A stretch of 64,000 nucleotides of DNA from an uncultured Aquimarina sp. Its GTDB lineage: Bacteria > Bacteroidota > Bacteroidia > Flavobacteriales > Flavobacteriaceae. The notes under the pieces were generated by a model. The model saw only the letters and a list, made by a program, of their open reading frames with translations, made no database searches and was not told where the DNA came from. Location of the stretch: contig NZ_CANLOZ010000002.1 in assembly GCF_947492965.1 (NCBI RefSeq), positions 124,001-188,000 on the forward strand, in the 5' to 3' direction. How positions within the stretch are numbered: the stretch's first letter is position 1; each line of letters begins with the position of its first letter. The position numbers and the translations under genes are program-made. Positions 1 through 10,928 of this stretch are shown piece after piece.

Positions 1-186
1 CATTTCCATAGCATACTTCCAGGTACCATTTACTTTAAAGTTGTGTTCTATGACTTTTGTTTTCATACCCTTTGGTCCCCACCACTGAACAATATGTTCC
101 GAATTGGTCCATGCTTCCCAGACAAGTTCAATAGGAGCATTAAAAGTTCTTTTTAATGATAATGTACGTTTGTTTAAATCACTCAT
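1..186 (-). CDS. SRPBCC/AHSA1-domain protein (partial, 3' end outside window)
   Basis: Only the first 62 residues are present; the gene runs off the left edge. The reading frame opens MSDLNKRTLSLKRTFNAP and continues with VWEAWTNSEHIVQWWGPKG, the typical N-terminal pattern of the AHSA1 (activator of Hsp90 ATPase homologue) branch of the START/SRPBCC fold, a hydrophobic-ligand-binding fold. Its ATG overlaps the end of the upstream arsR gene by 8 bases, so the two are probably translationally coupled. ArsR-AHSA1 pairs are common in bacteria, with the regulator controlling the pair. The ligand is unknown. Family assignment is good; nothing can be said about the C-terminal half. Confidence 0.85.
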   Translation of the reverse strand, partial: MSDLNKRTLSLKRTFNAPIELVWEAWTNSEHIVQWWGPKGMKTKVIEHNFKVNGTWKYAMEM

Positions 187-508
187 TGTTTTTGGTATTA
201 GATTGTAGTTTATATAAATAGTCTTCAAAAGAGTCTAATCTGTCCTCCCATAAGTTTTTGTATTGTTCTATCCATAAGAATGCTGGTAACAAATTTTGTG
301 GTTGTATAAGGCAGTAACGTTCTCTTCCTTTTTTGGAAATGGATATGATACCACATTCTTCCAGTATTTTTAGATGTTTAGAAATGGCAGGGCGACTTAC
401 ATCAAATTTTTCTGCAATAGCATTTACGGATAAAGTTTGATTTGCTAGAATAGAAATTATATTTCTTCTAATGGGATCTGCTATTGCCTGAAAAACGTCT
501 CTTCTCAT
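179..508 (-). CDS. ArsR-family winged-helix transcriptional regulator
   Basis: This 109-residue protein is a single ArsR/SmtB-type winged helix. It opens with MRRDVFQAIADPIRRNIISI, followed by a recognition-helix region with SRPAISKHLKILEECGII and a wing around KKGRERYCL. No CxC metal-binding motif is visible, which fits the non-metal ArsR regulators that accompany AHSA1-domain genes rather than an arsenic or cadmium sensor. It is first in a two-gene operon with the SRPBCC gene (8-base overlap). A set of GGTTAC/GTAACC half-sites lies directly upstream of the start, so it probably represses itself. It is divergent from katG. Confidence 0.9.
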   Translation of the reverse strand: MRRDVFQAIADPIRRNIISILANQTLSVNAIAEKFDVSRPAISKHLKILEECGIISISKKGRERYCLIQPQNLLPAFLWIEQYKNLWEDRLDSFEDYLYKLQSNTKNNE

Positions 509-514
509 TTGAAA

Positions 515-557
515 TGTAACTGAATGGTTACAAATTTAATTGTAACCGTTTGGTTAC
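515..557. promoter_or_regulatory. Array of GTAAC/GGTTAC half-sites, probable ArsR operator
   Basis: Four half-sites alternate in orientation within 43 bases: GTAAC (516-520), GGTTAC (526-531), GTAACC (542-547) and GGTTAC (552-557). Two overlapping inverted repeats result: one with 8-base arms (GGTTACAA/TTGTAACC) at 526-547, and GTAACC-GTTT-GGTTAC at 542-557. The block starts 7 bases upstream of the arsR ATG. ArsR dimers bind such dyads, so autoregulation is the likely role; this is inference. Confidence 0.6.
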
Positions 558-665
558 GCAAATTTTTAACAGAGTTTTTAAAGTTTATAATTAGGTATAA
601 AGATTATTGATTGTGATGTTGTTTAAATATATGGAAAATCTATACAATATAGAACTGTAAATGGC

Positions 666-2912
<2,247 letters not shown>

Positions 2913-2940
2913 AAATGAAATTGAAAAATTGAATATCCTA

Positions 2941-2972
2941 AAAAGGTGGTCTTCTTAAAGGTCACCTTTTTT
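2941..2972 (+). terminator. Rho-independent terminator after katG
   Basis: AAAAGGTG (2941-2948) and CACCTTTT (2963-2970) form an 8-bp stem, extendable by G-T pairs, followed by more T. It lies 28 bases past the katG stop. Confidence 0.75.
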
Positions 2973-3024
2973 ATTTCTAATCAATTTTGGTATGTAGATA
3001 AGAAATGTTTTGGACTAATCTTAT

Positions 3025-3546
3025 TTATGGATTGAATTCTGATTTCGTGATCTTGTAATATGATGAATTAATGATTCCTTCACAGCTTCCTTTTTTCCAA
3101 AATTTCATACCTATTTTTTCCAATACTCTTATCGAAGCGCTATTTTCATGCGCAGCTCTTCCAATAATTTCATGAAGTTGTAATTCATGAAAACCATAGG
3201 TTAATGTCGCTTTGGCCGCTTCTGTAGCATATCCCTTATTCCATTGGTCTTTGTAAAAACGAAACCCCAAATCAATTAGATCTTCTTCATTTCTCTTAAG
3301 TCCGCACCATCCGATAAATTGATTCGTGGGTTTTAATAGTACAGCCCATCTTCCATAACCAACGCTACGATATTGTTGTTTTTGATAGTTTTTTAGGAAT
3401 GTGATTGTATCTTCTACATTTGCAAATGCTTGATCACCAGTAAATTTTAGCACTTCTGGATCCGAATTAAGGTCGAAGAAATCCTGAGCATCATCAAGAA
3501 TGAATTCTCTTAGTATAAGTCTTCTGGTTTCTGTGATGTGTTTCAT
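3025..3546 (-). CDS. GNAT-family N-acetyltransferase (RimJ/RimL type)
   Basis: This 173-residue protein has the layout of the RimJ/RimL branch of GNAT acetyltransferases. It opens with ETRRLILREFILDDAQDFF and contains IGWCGLKRNEEDLIDLGFRF as the beta2-beta4 region. Acetyl-CoA binding maps to KGYATEAAKATLTYGF, and the C-terminal part ENSASIRVLEKIGMKFWKKG is typical of the subfamily. Such enzymes acetylate protein N-termini, amino groups or small molecules; the substrate cannot be told from sequence. It is a single gene convergent with katG, with the katG terminator between them. Confidence 0.85.
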   Translation of the reverse strand: MKHITETRRLILREFILDDAQDFFDLNSDPEVLKFTGDQAFANVEDTITFLKNYQKQQYRSVGYGRWAVLLKPTNQFIGWCGLKRNEEDLIDLGFRFYKDQWNKGYATEAAKATLTYGFHELQLHEIIGRAAHENSASIRVLEKIGMKFWKKGSCEGIINSSYYKITKSEFNP

Positions 3547-3774
3547 TAGGATAAAGATTGGTAATTTATAAATAAATACAAAATGTTCTATAAAGTATAA
3601 TAAGGTCTGAAATGGTATTTCAATTTTAATGATTTTTAAGGTATTTATTAGTTACTTGGTTGTCTGTCAAATAATCAACAAAAACTAATTCAGAATTGTT
3701 AATTACTTTGTAGTTGGGGTATTTTAAAATCGTAAGTGAAATCTTATATTAGCAAGCATTCTACCCAAAATTTT

Positions 3775-5628
3775 ATGAGTCAGGAAACAAAATATACCGA
3801 AGATAATATACGATCCCTCGATTGGAAAGAGCATATCCGTATGCGACCAGGGATGTATATAGGGAAACTAGGTGATGGATCTTCAGCAGATGATGGAATC
3901 TATATTTTACTAAAAGAAGTACTTGATAATTCTATTGATGAATATGTCATGGGTGCTGGTAAAACCATAGAAATTTCTATACAAGGTGATAAGGTAATTG
4001 TTAGGGATTACGGTCGTGGGATTCCTTTGGGAAAAGTAGTTGATGTAGTTTCTAAAATGAATACAGGAGGTAAGTATGATTCCAGAGCATTTAAGAAATC
4101 GGTAGGTCTGAATGGAGTTGGTACTAAAGCGGTAAATGCTTTGTCTACATATTTTAGGGTAGAATCTACAAGAGATGGAAAATCTGCTTCTGCAGAATTC
4201 GAAAAAGGAAACCTAACGAATCAGGAAAAATTAGAAGAAACCTCTAGAAGAAAAGGAACCAAAGTATCTTTTATACCAGATGCTTCGATTTTTAAGAATT
4301 ATAAATATCGTACCGAGTACGTAACAAAAATGCTTAAAAATTATGTGTATCTAAATCCTGGATTAACCATAATTTTTAATGGAGAAAAATATTTTTCTGA
4401 AAACGGATTAAAAGATTTACTTTCAGATAATATCAATCAAGAGGATCGTTTATATCCAATTATTCATTTACTGGGTGAGGATATAGAGATTGCGATTACA
4501 CATAGTAAAACTCAATATAGCGAAGAATATCATTCTTTTGTAAATGGACAGCATACTACACAAGGGGGAACTCATCAAGCTGCATTTAGGGAAGCGGTAG
4601 TAAAAACGGTAAGAGAGTTTTATGGAAAAAATTACGAAGCAAGTGATATTCGTAAGTCTATCGTTGCTGCGATTAGTTTAAAAGTTATGGAACCAGTTTT
4701 TGAAAGTCAGACAAAAACCAAATTAGGTTCCACCGAAATGGGGGGTGATTTTCCAACCGTAAGAACATATATAAATGACTTTGTAAAAACGAAACTGGAT
4801 AATTTTCTACATAAAAATTCTGATACAGCTGAAGCATTACAACGTAAGATACTGCAGGCAGAACGAGAAAGAAAAGATTTATCCGGTATTCGTAAGTTGG
4901 CTAGAGAAAGAGCAAAAAAGGCCAGTTTGCACAATAAAAAATTGAGAGATTGTAGAATTCACCTTACAGATAGTAAAAAAGATAGAAACTTAGAGAGTAC
5001 TTTGTTTATTACGGAGGGAGATTCTGCAAGTGGATCGATAACAAAATCTAGGGATGTAAATACACAAGCTGTATTTAGTTTACGTGGAAAACCACTAAAC
5101 AGCTACAACATGTCTAAAAAGATTGTGTATGAAAACGAAGAATTTAATCTACTGCAAGCTGCATTGAATATAGAGGAGTCCCTAGAGGATCTCAGATATA
5201 ATAACATCGTAATAGCAACTGATGCCGATGTAGATGGGATGCACATACGTTTGTTATTGATTACATTTTTCCTTCAGTTTTTTCCAGAGGTCATTAAAGA
5301 AGGACATCTATATATATTACAGACGCCTTTATTTAGAGTACGAAATAAGAAAGAAACTATTTATTGTTACTCAGAACAGGAAAAGAAAGATGCAATTGAA
5401 AAATTATCTGGGAAGCCAGAGATTACTCGATTTAAGGGATTAGGAGAAATATCTCCGGATGAATTTGTTCATTTTATTGGAGATGATATTCGTTTAGATC
5501 CTGTGATGCTAGATAAAGAAAAGTCTATAGAAGAATTATTGTCTTTTTATATGGGTAAGAATACACCGAGTAGACAGGAATTTATTATAGAAAATCTGAA
5601 AGTAGAATTAGACGCAGTAGAAGATTAA
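3775..5628 (+). CDS. parE: DNA topoisomerase IV subunit B (ParE)
   Basis: This is the ATPase subunit of topoisomerase IV, which decatenates sister chromosomes. The GHKL ATPase domain shows the N-box [12 protein letters not shown] and GRGIP. The TOPRIM domain has TEGDSASG and [10 protein letters not shown], holding the metal-binding acidic residues. I start it at the ATG giving [10 protein letters not shown] (617 residues). An in-frame GTG 39 bases upstream (3736) would add an unconserved [13 protein letters not shown] tail. It is followed 36 bases later by parC, so the two subunits form an operon. Topoisomerase IV rather than gyrase is chosen because of the partner's ParC-type sequence. Confidence 0.95.
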   Translation: MSQETKYTEDNIRSLDWKEHIRMRPGMYIGKLGDGSSADDGIYILLKEVLDNSIDEYVMGAGKTIEISIQGDKVIVRDYGRGIPLGKVVDVVSKMNTGGKYDSRAFKKSVGLNGVGTKAVNALSTYFRVESTRDGKSASAEFEKGNLTNQEKLEETSRRKGTKVSFIPDASIFKNYKYRTEYVTKMLKNYVYLNPGLTIIFNGEKYFSENGLKDLLSDNINQEDRLYPIIHLLGEDIEIAITHSKTQYSEEYHSFVNGQHTTQGGTHQAAFREAVVKTVREFYGKNYEASDIRKSIVAAISLKVMEPVFESQTKTKLGSTEMGGDFPTVRTYINDFVKTKLDNFLHKNSDTAEALQRKILQAERERKDLSGIRKLARERAKKASLHNKKLRDCRIHLTDSKKDRNLESTLFITEGDSASGSITKSRDVNTQAVFSLRGKPLNSYNMSKKIVYENEEFNLLQAALNIEESLEDLRYNNIVIATDADVDGMHIRLLLITFFLQFFPEVIKEGHLYILQTPLFRVRNKKETIYCYSEQEKKDAIEKLSGKPEITRFKGLGEISPDEFVHFIGDDIRLDPVMLDKEKSIEELLSFYMGKNTPSRQEFIIENLKVELDAVED

Positions 5629-5664
5629 TCCAAAAGGAATACAAAAAGTGCCCCGTAAAAAGGT

Positions 5665-8334
5665 ATGGATATAGAAAACGAAAACGAAGAATTGCATAAT
5701 GAATTAAATCCAGAGGATCATCAACCTCAGGAAGTGATTACCAAAGTTACTGGAATGTATAAAGACTGGTTTCTGGATTACGCTTCATATGTAATCCTAG
5801 AGAGAGCAGTACCAGCAATTGAAGATGGACTGAAGCCAGTACAAAGAAGAATTCTTCATTCTATGAAGGATTTAGATGATGGTCGGTATAATAAAGTAGC
5901 TAACATTGTTGGTCATACTATGCAGTATCATCCTCATGGAGATGCTAGTATTGCAGATGCGATGGTACAGATTGGTCAAAGAGACTTACTAATCGATATG
6001 CAGGGTAACTGGGGTAATATTCTTACTGGTGATAGAGCAGCAGCTTCTCGTTATATCGAAGCACGTTTATCCAAATTTGCTTTAGACGTTGTGTATAATC
6101 CTAAAGTTACGGAATGGCAATTATCGTATGATGGTCGAAAGAAAGAGCCAATAAATCTTCCGGTAAAATTCCCATTACTTTTAGCGCAAGGAGCAGAAGG
6201 TATTGCGGTAGGATTAAGTACTAAGATTCTTCCTCATAATTTTATTGAATTAATTGAAGCCTCGATAAAGCATTTATTAGGAAAGCGTTTTACTATTTTA
6301 CCAGATTTTCCTACGGCCGGAATTGCCGATTTTACAAACTATAATGATGGTAATCGTGGTGGTAAGGTTCGGGTACGTGCAAAGATTTCTCAGTTAGATA
6401 AAAACACATTGATTATAAGTGAGATACCATTCACTACTACAACTTCTAGTTTAATTGATTCAATCCTAAAAGCAAACGATAAAGGGAAGATAAAAATCAA
6501 AAAAATAGAGGATAATACTGCAGCAGATGTAGAGATTTTGGTACACCTACCAAGCGGTATTTCGCCAGACAAAACTATTGATGCATTATATGCATTTACC
6601 AATTGCGAAACATCGATTTCCCCACTGGGTTGTGTTATCGAAGAGAATAGTAGGCCAAATTTTATAGGAGTTTCTGAAATGCTTAAACGCTCTACCGATC
6701 ATACGGTAGAATTATTGAAGAGGGAATTAGAAATTCAATTAAATGAACTACAAGAGCAGTGGCATTTTGCTTCTTTAGAAAGAATTTTTATTGAGAATCG
6801 TATTTACCGTGAAATTGAAGAAGAAGAAACCTGGGAAGGTGTAATTCAGGCAATTGATAAAGGGTTGCAACCTCATATCAAACATTTGAAAAGACCTGTT
6901 ACAGAAGATGATATTGTACGTCTAACTGAAATTCGAATTAAAAGAATTTCAAAGTTTGATATTGATAAAGCTCAACAAAAGATAGAGGCTCTTGAAGAAG
7001 ATATTGCACAAGTAAAACATCACTTAGAGTATTTAGTTGAATATGCAGTGTCTTATTTTAAAAGACTGAAAGAAACATATGGTAAAGGTAGAGAGCGCAA
7101 AACAGAAATCAGAATTTTTGATGATATAGAAGCTACAAAGGTAGTAATCAGAAATACAAAGCTTTATGTGAACAGGGAAGAAGGTTTTGTAGGTACATCT
7201 TTACGAAAAGATGAATATGTAACGGATTGTTCGGATATTGATGATATTATCTGTTTCATGGCAGATGGTAAAATGATGGTGACCAAAGTAGGGTCCAAAA
7301 CATTTGTAGGGAAAGATATTATTCATGTAGCTGTATTTAAAAAGAAAGACAAAAGAACTATTTATAATATGATCTACCAAGATGGTAGAGGTGGAGCTTC
7401 TTATGTAAAGAGATTTGCGGTTACAAGTGTTACAAGAGATAAAGAATACGATCTAACACAAGGAAAGAAGAGTTCAAAAATTACGTATTTCACAGCTAAT
7501 CCCAATGGCGAGGCAGAAGTAATTACCATTTTCTTGCGTCAGGCAGGGAGTATCAAGAAATTAAAATTTGATCTTGATTTTTCTGATTTATTAATAAAAG
7601 GAAGAGGTGTAAAAGGTAATATTGTTACTAAATATAACATCAAAAAAATCGAACTGAAGGAGCAAGGCGTTTCAACGTTAAAACCTCGTAAAATTTGGTT
7701 CGATGAAACAGTAAGAAGATTGAATGTTGATGGAAGAGGAGATTTATTAGGAGAATTTAAAGGTGAAGATAGGCTGCTGATTGTTAATCAAAAGGGTATT
7801 GTAAAGACGATAGTTCCGGAAATAACAGTTCATTTTGATTCAGATATGATCGTTTTGGAGAAATGGAAACCTATGAAACCTATTTCTGCAATATACTGGG
7901 ATGGTGAAAAAGAACGATATTATGTAAAACGATTCATAGTAGAGAATTCGGATAAGGAAGAAAGTTTTATCTCTGACCATCAGAAGTCATTCTTAGAAAT
8001 TGTCTCCACAGATCATAGGCCAGTAGCAGAAGTTGTTTATAATAAAATTAGAGGTAAGGATCAAAAACCAAATGATGAAATTAGTTTAGAGGATTTTATT
8101 GCTGTAAAAGGAATCAAGGCACAAGGAAATCAACTGACTACGGAGAAGGTGAGGCAGATTAATTTATTAGATCCATTACCCTATGAAGAACCAGAAGATG
8201 TGCCAGCAGAAGAAATTGAAGTGGTAGAAGAAGAGGCTGTGGATGGTGACATAAAAAATAAGGAAACAGGAAATGGAGTAACACTTGATAATACTGAAGA
8301 TGACGGCGACGGAGAACAAACTTCTTTGTTTTAA
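5665..8334 (+). CDS. parC: DNA topoisomerase IV subunit A (ParC)
   Basis: This 889-residue subunit cuts and rejoins DNA. The catalytic tyrosine is Y130 in AAASRYIEAR. The quinolone-region motif YHPHGDASIADAM places A94 where E. coli ParC has Ser80, and D98 at the Glu84 position. The text around it (IDMQGNWGN) is ParC-like rather than GyrA-like. A coiled-coil tower region spans roughly 420-480, then beta-pinwheel repeats follow. The last 45 residues are strongly acidic (EEPEDVPAEEIEVVEEE), probably a disordered tail. It is downstream of parE and closed by a strong terminator. Confidence 0.95.
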   Translation: MDIENENEELHNELNPEDHQPQEVITKVTGMYKDWFLDYASYVILERAVPAIEDGLKPVQRRILHSMKDLDDGRYNKVANIVGHTMQYHPHGDASIADAMVQIGQRDLLIDMQGNWGNILTGDRAAASRYIEARLSKFALDVVYNPKVTEWQLSYDGRKKEPINLPVKFPLLLAQGAEGIAVGLSTKILPHNFIELIEASIKHLLGKRFTILPDFPTAGIADFTNYNDGNRGGKVRVRAKISQLDKNTLIISEIPFTTTTSSLIDSILKANDKGKIKIKKIEDNTAADVEILVHLPSGISPDKTIDALYAFTNCETSISPLGCVIEENSRPNFIGVSEMLKRSTDHTVELLKRELEIQLNELQEQWHFASLERIFIENRIYREIEEEETWEGVIQAIDKGLQPHIKHLKRPVTEDDIVRLTEIRIKRISKFDIDKAQQKIEALEEDIAQVKHHLEYLVEYAVSYFKRLKETYGKGRERKTEIRIFDDIEATKVVIRNTKLYVNREEGFVGTSLRKDEYVTDCSDIDDIICFMADGKMMVTKVGSKTFVGKDIIHVAVFKKKDKRTIYNMIYQDGRGGASYVKRFAVTSVTRDKEYDLTQGKKSSKITYFTANPNGEAEVITIFLRQAGSIKKLKFDLDFSDLLIKGRGVKGNIVTKYNIKKIELKEQGVSTLKPRKIWFDETVRRLNVDGRGDLLGEFKGEDRLLIVNQKGIVKTIVPEITVHFDSDMIVLEKWKPMKPISAIYWDGEKERYYVKRFIVENSDKEESFISDHQKSFLEIVSTDHRPVAEVVYNKIRGKDQKPNDEISLEDFIAVKGIKAQGNQLTTEKVRQINLLDPLPYEEPEDVPAEEIEVVEEEAVDGDIKNKETGNGVTLDNTEDDGDGEQTSLF

Positions 8335-8413
8335 AGATCTTAATTTTAAGTATTTACAGGTTTTATGTAAACTATTACTTTATATTTTAAAATATGTTAA
8401 TTATAATATTAAT

Positions 8414-8446
8414 AAATCCCGTGTTTATATGATACGGGATTTTTTG
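8414..8446 (+). terminator. Rho-independent terminator after parC
   Basis: AAATCCCGT (8414-8422) pairs perfectly with ACGGGATTT (8434-8442), followed by T residues. It lies about 80 bases past the parC stop. Confidence 0.85.
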
Positions 8447-8708
8447 ATGTAATAGTTTGGGCTAGATAGATTCCCTTCTTCGGGTTTAAAAAAGGATAAC
8501 TTTATTTGATTTTAAAGTAAATAAAAGTTTATTTGAAATCAGATAATCTAGGTATTTGTAAATTTTTAGAAATTAGAAATTATAGTAAATTTTATTTCGT
8601 TCTTTTCTGCAGTAATATTTTCATTAGCAACAATTAGCTTTGAGTAGAGTTTATTTATATACTAGATAGGTCGGATAATGATTTATTTAAACGTAAAACA
8701 TAAACTTA
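8447..8708. other. Intergenic leader of the ECF-sigma operon
   Basis: This is the rest of the 374-base gap between parC and the sigma gene after the terminator. TAGCTTTG at 8635-8642 fits the TAnnTTTG -7 consensus and would leave a leader of about 60 bases before the sigma start. No paired -33 TTG is obvious. I see no RNA gene or ORF of note. An ECF-type autoregulatory promoter may also be here but cannot be recognised without a second example. Confidence 0.35.
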
Positions 8709-9266
8709 TTGAAAAGTGAAGTTGAGATTATTGAAGCTATTATTGATGGGGACGAAAAAGCCTTAGCTACACTGTATACTCTATATTCAGAAAAAATTTA
8801 CAATACAGCACTTAGCTACACTAAAATAGAGGAAGATGCAGAAGAAATTACGCAAGATGTTTTTTTAAAAATTTTTAAAAATGTTTTAAAGTTTAAGAGG
8901 GAATCTTCATTAAATACATGGATTTATCGTATTACAGTGAATACATCACTTAATTATTTAAAAAAAAAGAATAGATTTAAACTATTCAATAATCGGTTAA
9001 TTAACTCTCAATCTATTGATTTTCATCACCCAGGCGTTTTATTAGAAAATAAGGAGAAAGCAGCGATACTTTATCAGGTAATTGATTGTCTTTCTAAAAA
9101 TCAAAAAACAGCTTTTATTTTAAGTTATATTGAAGGACTCCCTCGACAAGAGGTAGCGGATATTATGGAAACTTCTTTAAAAGCGGTGGAATCTTTATTA
9201 CAGCGTGCGAAAAAGAAAATGAAGTCAGAATTAGAAAAAATTTATCCCGATAGAAGGAAATCGTAA
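8709..9266 (+). CDS. ECF RNA polymerase sigma factor (RpoE/CnrH-like)
   Basis: This 185-residue sigma factor has region 2 at about residues 12-88, including DAEEITQDVFLKIF and the core-binding/-10 region TWIYRITVNTSLNYLKKK. Region 4 lies at about 118-178 with SYIEGLPRQEVADIMETSLKAVESLLQRAKKKM. No ATG fits: the frame is closed by TAA at 8694, so translation probably starts at TTG 8709. It heads a run of five same-strand genes; the next encodes a small single-span protein and the third a Spy/CnrX-like periplasmic protein. Order and sizes match cnrH-cnrY-cnrX style modules, in which the membrane protein sequesters the sigma factor. The target promoters are unknown. Confidence 0.9.
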   Translation: MKSEVEIIEAIIDGDEKALATLYTLYSEKIYNTALSYTKIEEDAEEITQDVFLKIFKNVLKFKRESSLNTWIYRITVNTSLNYLKKKNRFKLFNNRLINSQSIDFHHPGVLLENKEKAAILYQVIDCLSKNQKTAFILSYIEGLPRQEVADIMETSLKAVESLLQRAKKKMKSELEKIYPDRRKS

Positions 9267-9288
9267 AATTAATTGTCTAAAAAGCAAT

Positions 9289-9585
9289 ATGGATGAAGAA
9301 AAAGAAAAATGGGTAGAGGCTATCTTTCAAAGTATGAAAGATAGTCGTAGGGCATCGCCAAAACCTGAACTGTTATCAAAAATCAATGAACGAATTCATT
9401 TTGAACAAGTTGATTTTGTTCCTTTTACTAAGTTGTGGTATGCTTTAGTAGCCGCTATTTTTGTTCTTTTGGTTAATTCGATAGCACTGATTTATTATGT
9501 TCAAAATCAGCCATTAAATCATAAAGAAAGAACATTTATGAACGTTTATAATGAGTCTTTAATTAACTCGTATCAAATTTATTAA
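9289..9585 (+). CDS. Small single-span membrane protein, probable anti-sigma factor
   Basis: This 98-residue protein has a charged cytoplasmic N-terminus (about residues 1-48, MDEEKEKWVEAIFQSMKDS), one membrane span at about 49-70 (LWYALVAAIFVLLVNSIALI) and a short periplasmic tail. I do not recognise a named domain. Its position straight after an ECF sigma gene, its size and its one-span topology match CnrY-type anti-sigma factors, where a short cytoplasmic helix holds the sigma factor. The phrase SMKDSRRASPKPELLSKI resembles the start of many flavobacterial anti-sigma-like proteins. The role is inferred from context, not from motif. Confidence 0.6.
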   Translation: MDEEKEKWVEAIFQSMKDSRRASPKPELLSKINERIHFEQVDFVPFTKLWYALVAAIFVLLVNSIALIYYVQNQPLNHKERTFMNVYNESLINSYQIY

Positions 9586-9587
9586 TT

Positions 9588-10040
9588 ATGAATAATAAAA
9601 GAGTTTACAATTTCGTGATCATAGGTTTGGTAGTACTTAATATTATTCTTCTAGCCTTTCTTTTAATCAAACCACCTCAACCTATTGAGAGATCTTCGCC
9701 TAAGAACTTTCGATCTGAAATAGTAAAAACACTACGTTTGAATGATTTGCAAGAATCTCGATTTCATGATTTAGCTGATGAGCATAAACAAAAAATGGCT
9801 GATATAGATGAGGAAAAGGTGAAACTGCTTTATCCTTACTTTGAGAGTCTTTCAGACACCTCATTGGTTATAAACAAGGATAGTATTTTAAATCAATTGC
9901 AACAATATGAAAGAAAGAAAATTGAATTAACATATCTTCATTTTAAAGAAATAAAAGAGCTTTTGACAAAGGAGCAATTAGTTGATTTCGATGCTTTTAT
10001 GAGTAAAGTTGTTAATCGTTTATCAGGGAGTAGAAAATAA
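9588..10040 (+). CDS. Spy/CpxP/CnrX-like periplasmic sensor, membrane anchored
   Basis: This 150-residue protein has an N-terminal membrane anchor (about 8-27, FVIIGLVVLNIILLAFLLI), then a periplasmic, mostly helical domain. RLNDLQESRFHDLADEHKQKM and LLTKEQLVDFDAFM follow the helix-hairpin pattern of the Spy/CpxP/heavy-metal-resistance family. H60, H66, M70 and H118 could bind metal, but their spacing differs from that of CnrX. It starts 2 bases after the small membrane gene, so the two are tightly coupled. In CnrYXH systems the third member senses nickel or cobalt and releases the sigma factor; here the signal is unknown. Confidence 0.7.
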   Translation: MNNKRVYNFVIIGLVVLNIILLAFLLIKPPQPIERSSPKNFRSEIVKTLRLNDLQESRFHDLADEHKQKMADIDEEKVKLLYPYFESLSDTSLVINKDSILNQLQQYERKKIELTYLHFKEIKELLTKEQLVDFDAFMSKVVNRLSGSRK

Positions 10041-10066
10041 TATTAAAGTTTTACCGAAGGATTTTG

Positions 10067-10101
10067 TTTAATTGATTGTCTAAAGAGAAAAATCAATTAA
10101 A
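10067..10101 (+). promoter_or_regulatory. Perfect 11-bp inverted repeat before the YHYH gene
   Basis: TTTAATTGATT (10067-10077) and AATCAATTAAA (10091-10101) are perfect inverted repeats separated by 13 bases, ending 10 bases before the YHYH ATG. The loop side contains ATTGTCTAAAGAG. A near copy, ATTGTCTAAAAAG, sits at 9272-9284, 4 bases before the ATG of the anti-sigma-like gene. It could be an operator, an RNA hairpin tuning expression within the operon, or an attenuator; it lacks a proper U-tract for a terminator. Confidence 0.4.
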
Positions 10102-10111
10102 ATAAATTATT

Positions 10112-10894
10112 ATGACAAAATCTGTTTTTTTTCGGTTCAGAATATTATTTGGGTTAACCATGCTTGTTTTATTTTCTTGTAAAAGTGATGATAATGGATC
10201 TAATGTTACAGACCCTGATAGTGGAAGCACTCCTGTTTCTGCATTTGATGAATTTAATCCAGATGCGGTAACTGTCTCATTCGATGGTGATGAGATTACT
10301 ATAGAATCAAATGGTCTTCCTAATCATACATCTCCATATTGGGAAGAAACAAATCCCTTATATATTGAGCCTGTGATAGCAGTTGCTCTAACTCCTGGTC
10401 GTATTGGTGGAGATAGAAGTTATTCATTAACTGTTCCTATTTCACCACAGATTGCTTCAACAAGTACTGCAACTGGGTTAGGGGCTATAGGTATTTCAGT
10501 CACTGGTGTCCCTATTTTTAATGATTTAGAAGGGCCAAATAGACCTCTAGAAGAGGTTATTGTTGAAACATTTGATTATGCAGGAGCACATAATGGCCCT
10601 TCTGGTTATCATTACCATATAGAGTCATATGATGTACCAGAAAACACGGAGCTTTCGTATGATGATGAAAAGTTAATAGGTATAATGTCCGATGGTTTTT
10701 TATTATATGGCAGGAGAGAAATGGATGGAGCTTATCCAAATGATCTTGACGAATCTGGTGGTCATTTGGGGACAACTCAGCATAGTGGAGATGAAGAGTT
10801 TTATCATTATCATATTGTTAATGAATTTTATTTGGGAAATGTTATTGCTCTTTTTGCGGGCGATTTACAAGGAATACCGAATGCTATTTTTTAA
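10112..10894 (+). CDS. YHYH-domain lipoprotein
   Basis: This 260-residue protein has a lipoprotein signal peptide with Cys at about residue 23 (LVLFSCKSDD) followed by an acidic/Ser-rich linker. The rest is a YHYH domain: GYHYHIESYDVP and a second histidine cluster FYHYHIVNEF, with further conserved His in AHNGPSG and TTQHSGDEE. The YHYH family is a conserved extracytoplasmic domain with no settled function; the histidine clusters suggest metal binding. It lies 71 bases downstream of the sigma/anti-sigma/sensor genes on the same strand and may be an effector of that module. Outer-membrane or surface location is inferred. Confidence 0.88.
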   Translation: MTKSVFFRFRILFGLTMLVLFSCKSDDNGSNVTDPDSGSTPVSAFDEFNPDAVTVSFDGDEITIESNGLPNHTSPYWEETNPLYIEPVIAVALTPGRIGGDRSYSLTVPISPQIASTSTATGLGAIGISVTGVPIFNDLEGPNRPLEEVIVETFDYAGAHNGPSGYHYHIESYDVPENTELSYDDEKLIGIMSDGFLLYGRREMDGAYPNDLDESGGHLGTTQHSGDEEFYHYHIVNEFYLGNVIALFAGDLQGIPNAIF

Positions 10895-10928
10895 ATTGTT
10901 TACAATGAGTGTTTCATGTTTTGAAATA

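Noticed and set aside
3736..3774. GTG start that lengthens ParE by 13 residues
   Set aside because: The added [13 protein letters not shown] is unlike ParE N-termini, while ATG at 3775 gives the usual [10 protein letters not shown] start directly before the conserved [19 protein letters not shown] region.
3775..8334. Possibility that the pair is gyrase (gyrB-gyrA)
   Set aside because: The A subunit reads HPHGDASIADAM and IDMQGNWGN around the active site, the ParC form in Bacteroidota; GyrA would show GDSSVYDA and DGQGNFGS. The two genes are also adjacent, as parE-parC usually are.
10692..10928. Longer frame upstream of the MORN lipoprotein
   Set aside because: It overlaps the YHYH gene by about 200 bases in another frame. 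A normal lipoprotein signal peptide begins at ATG 10929.
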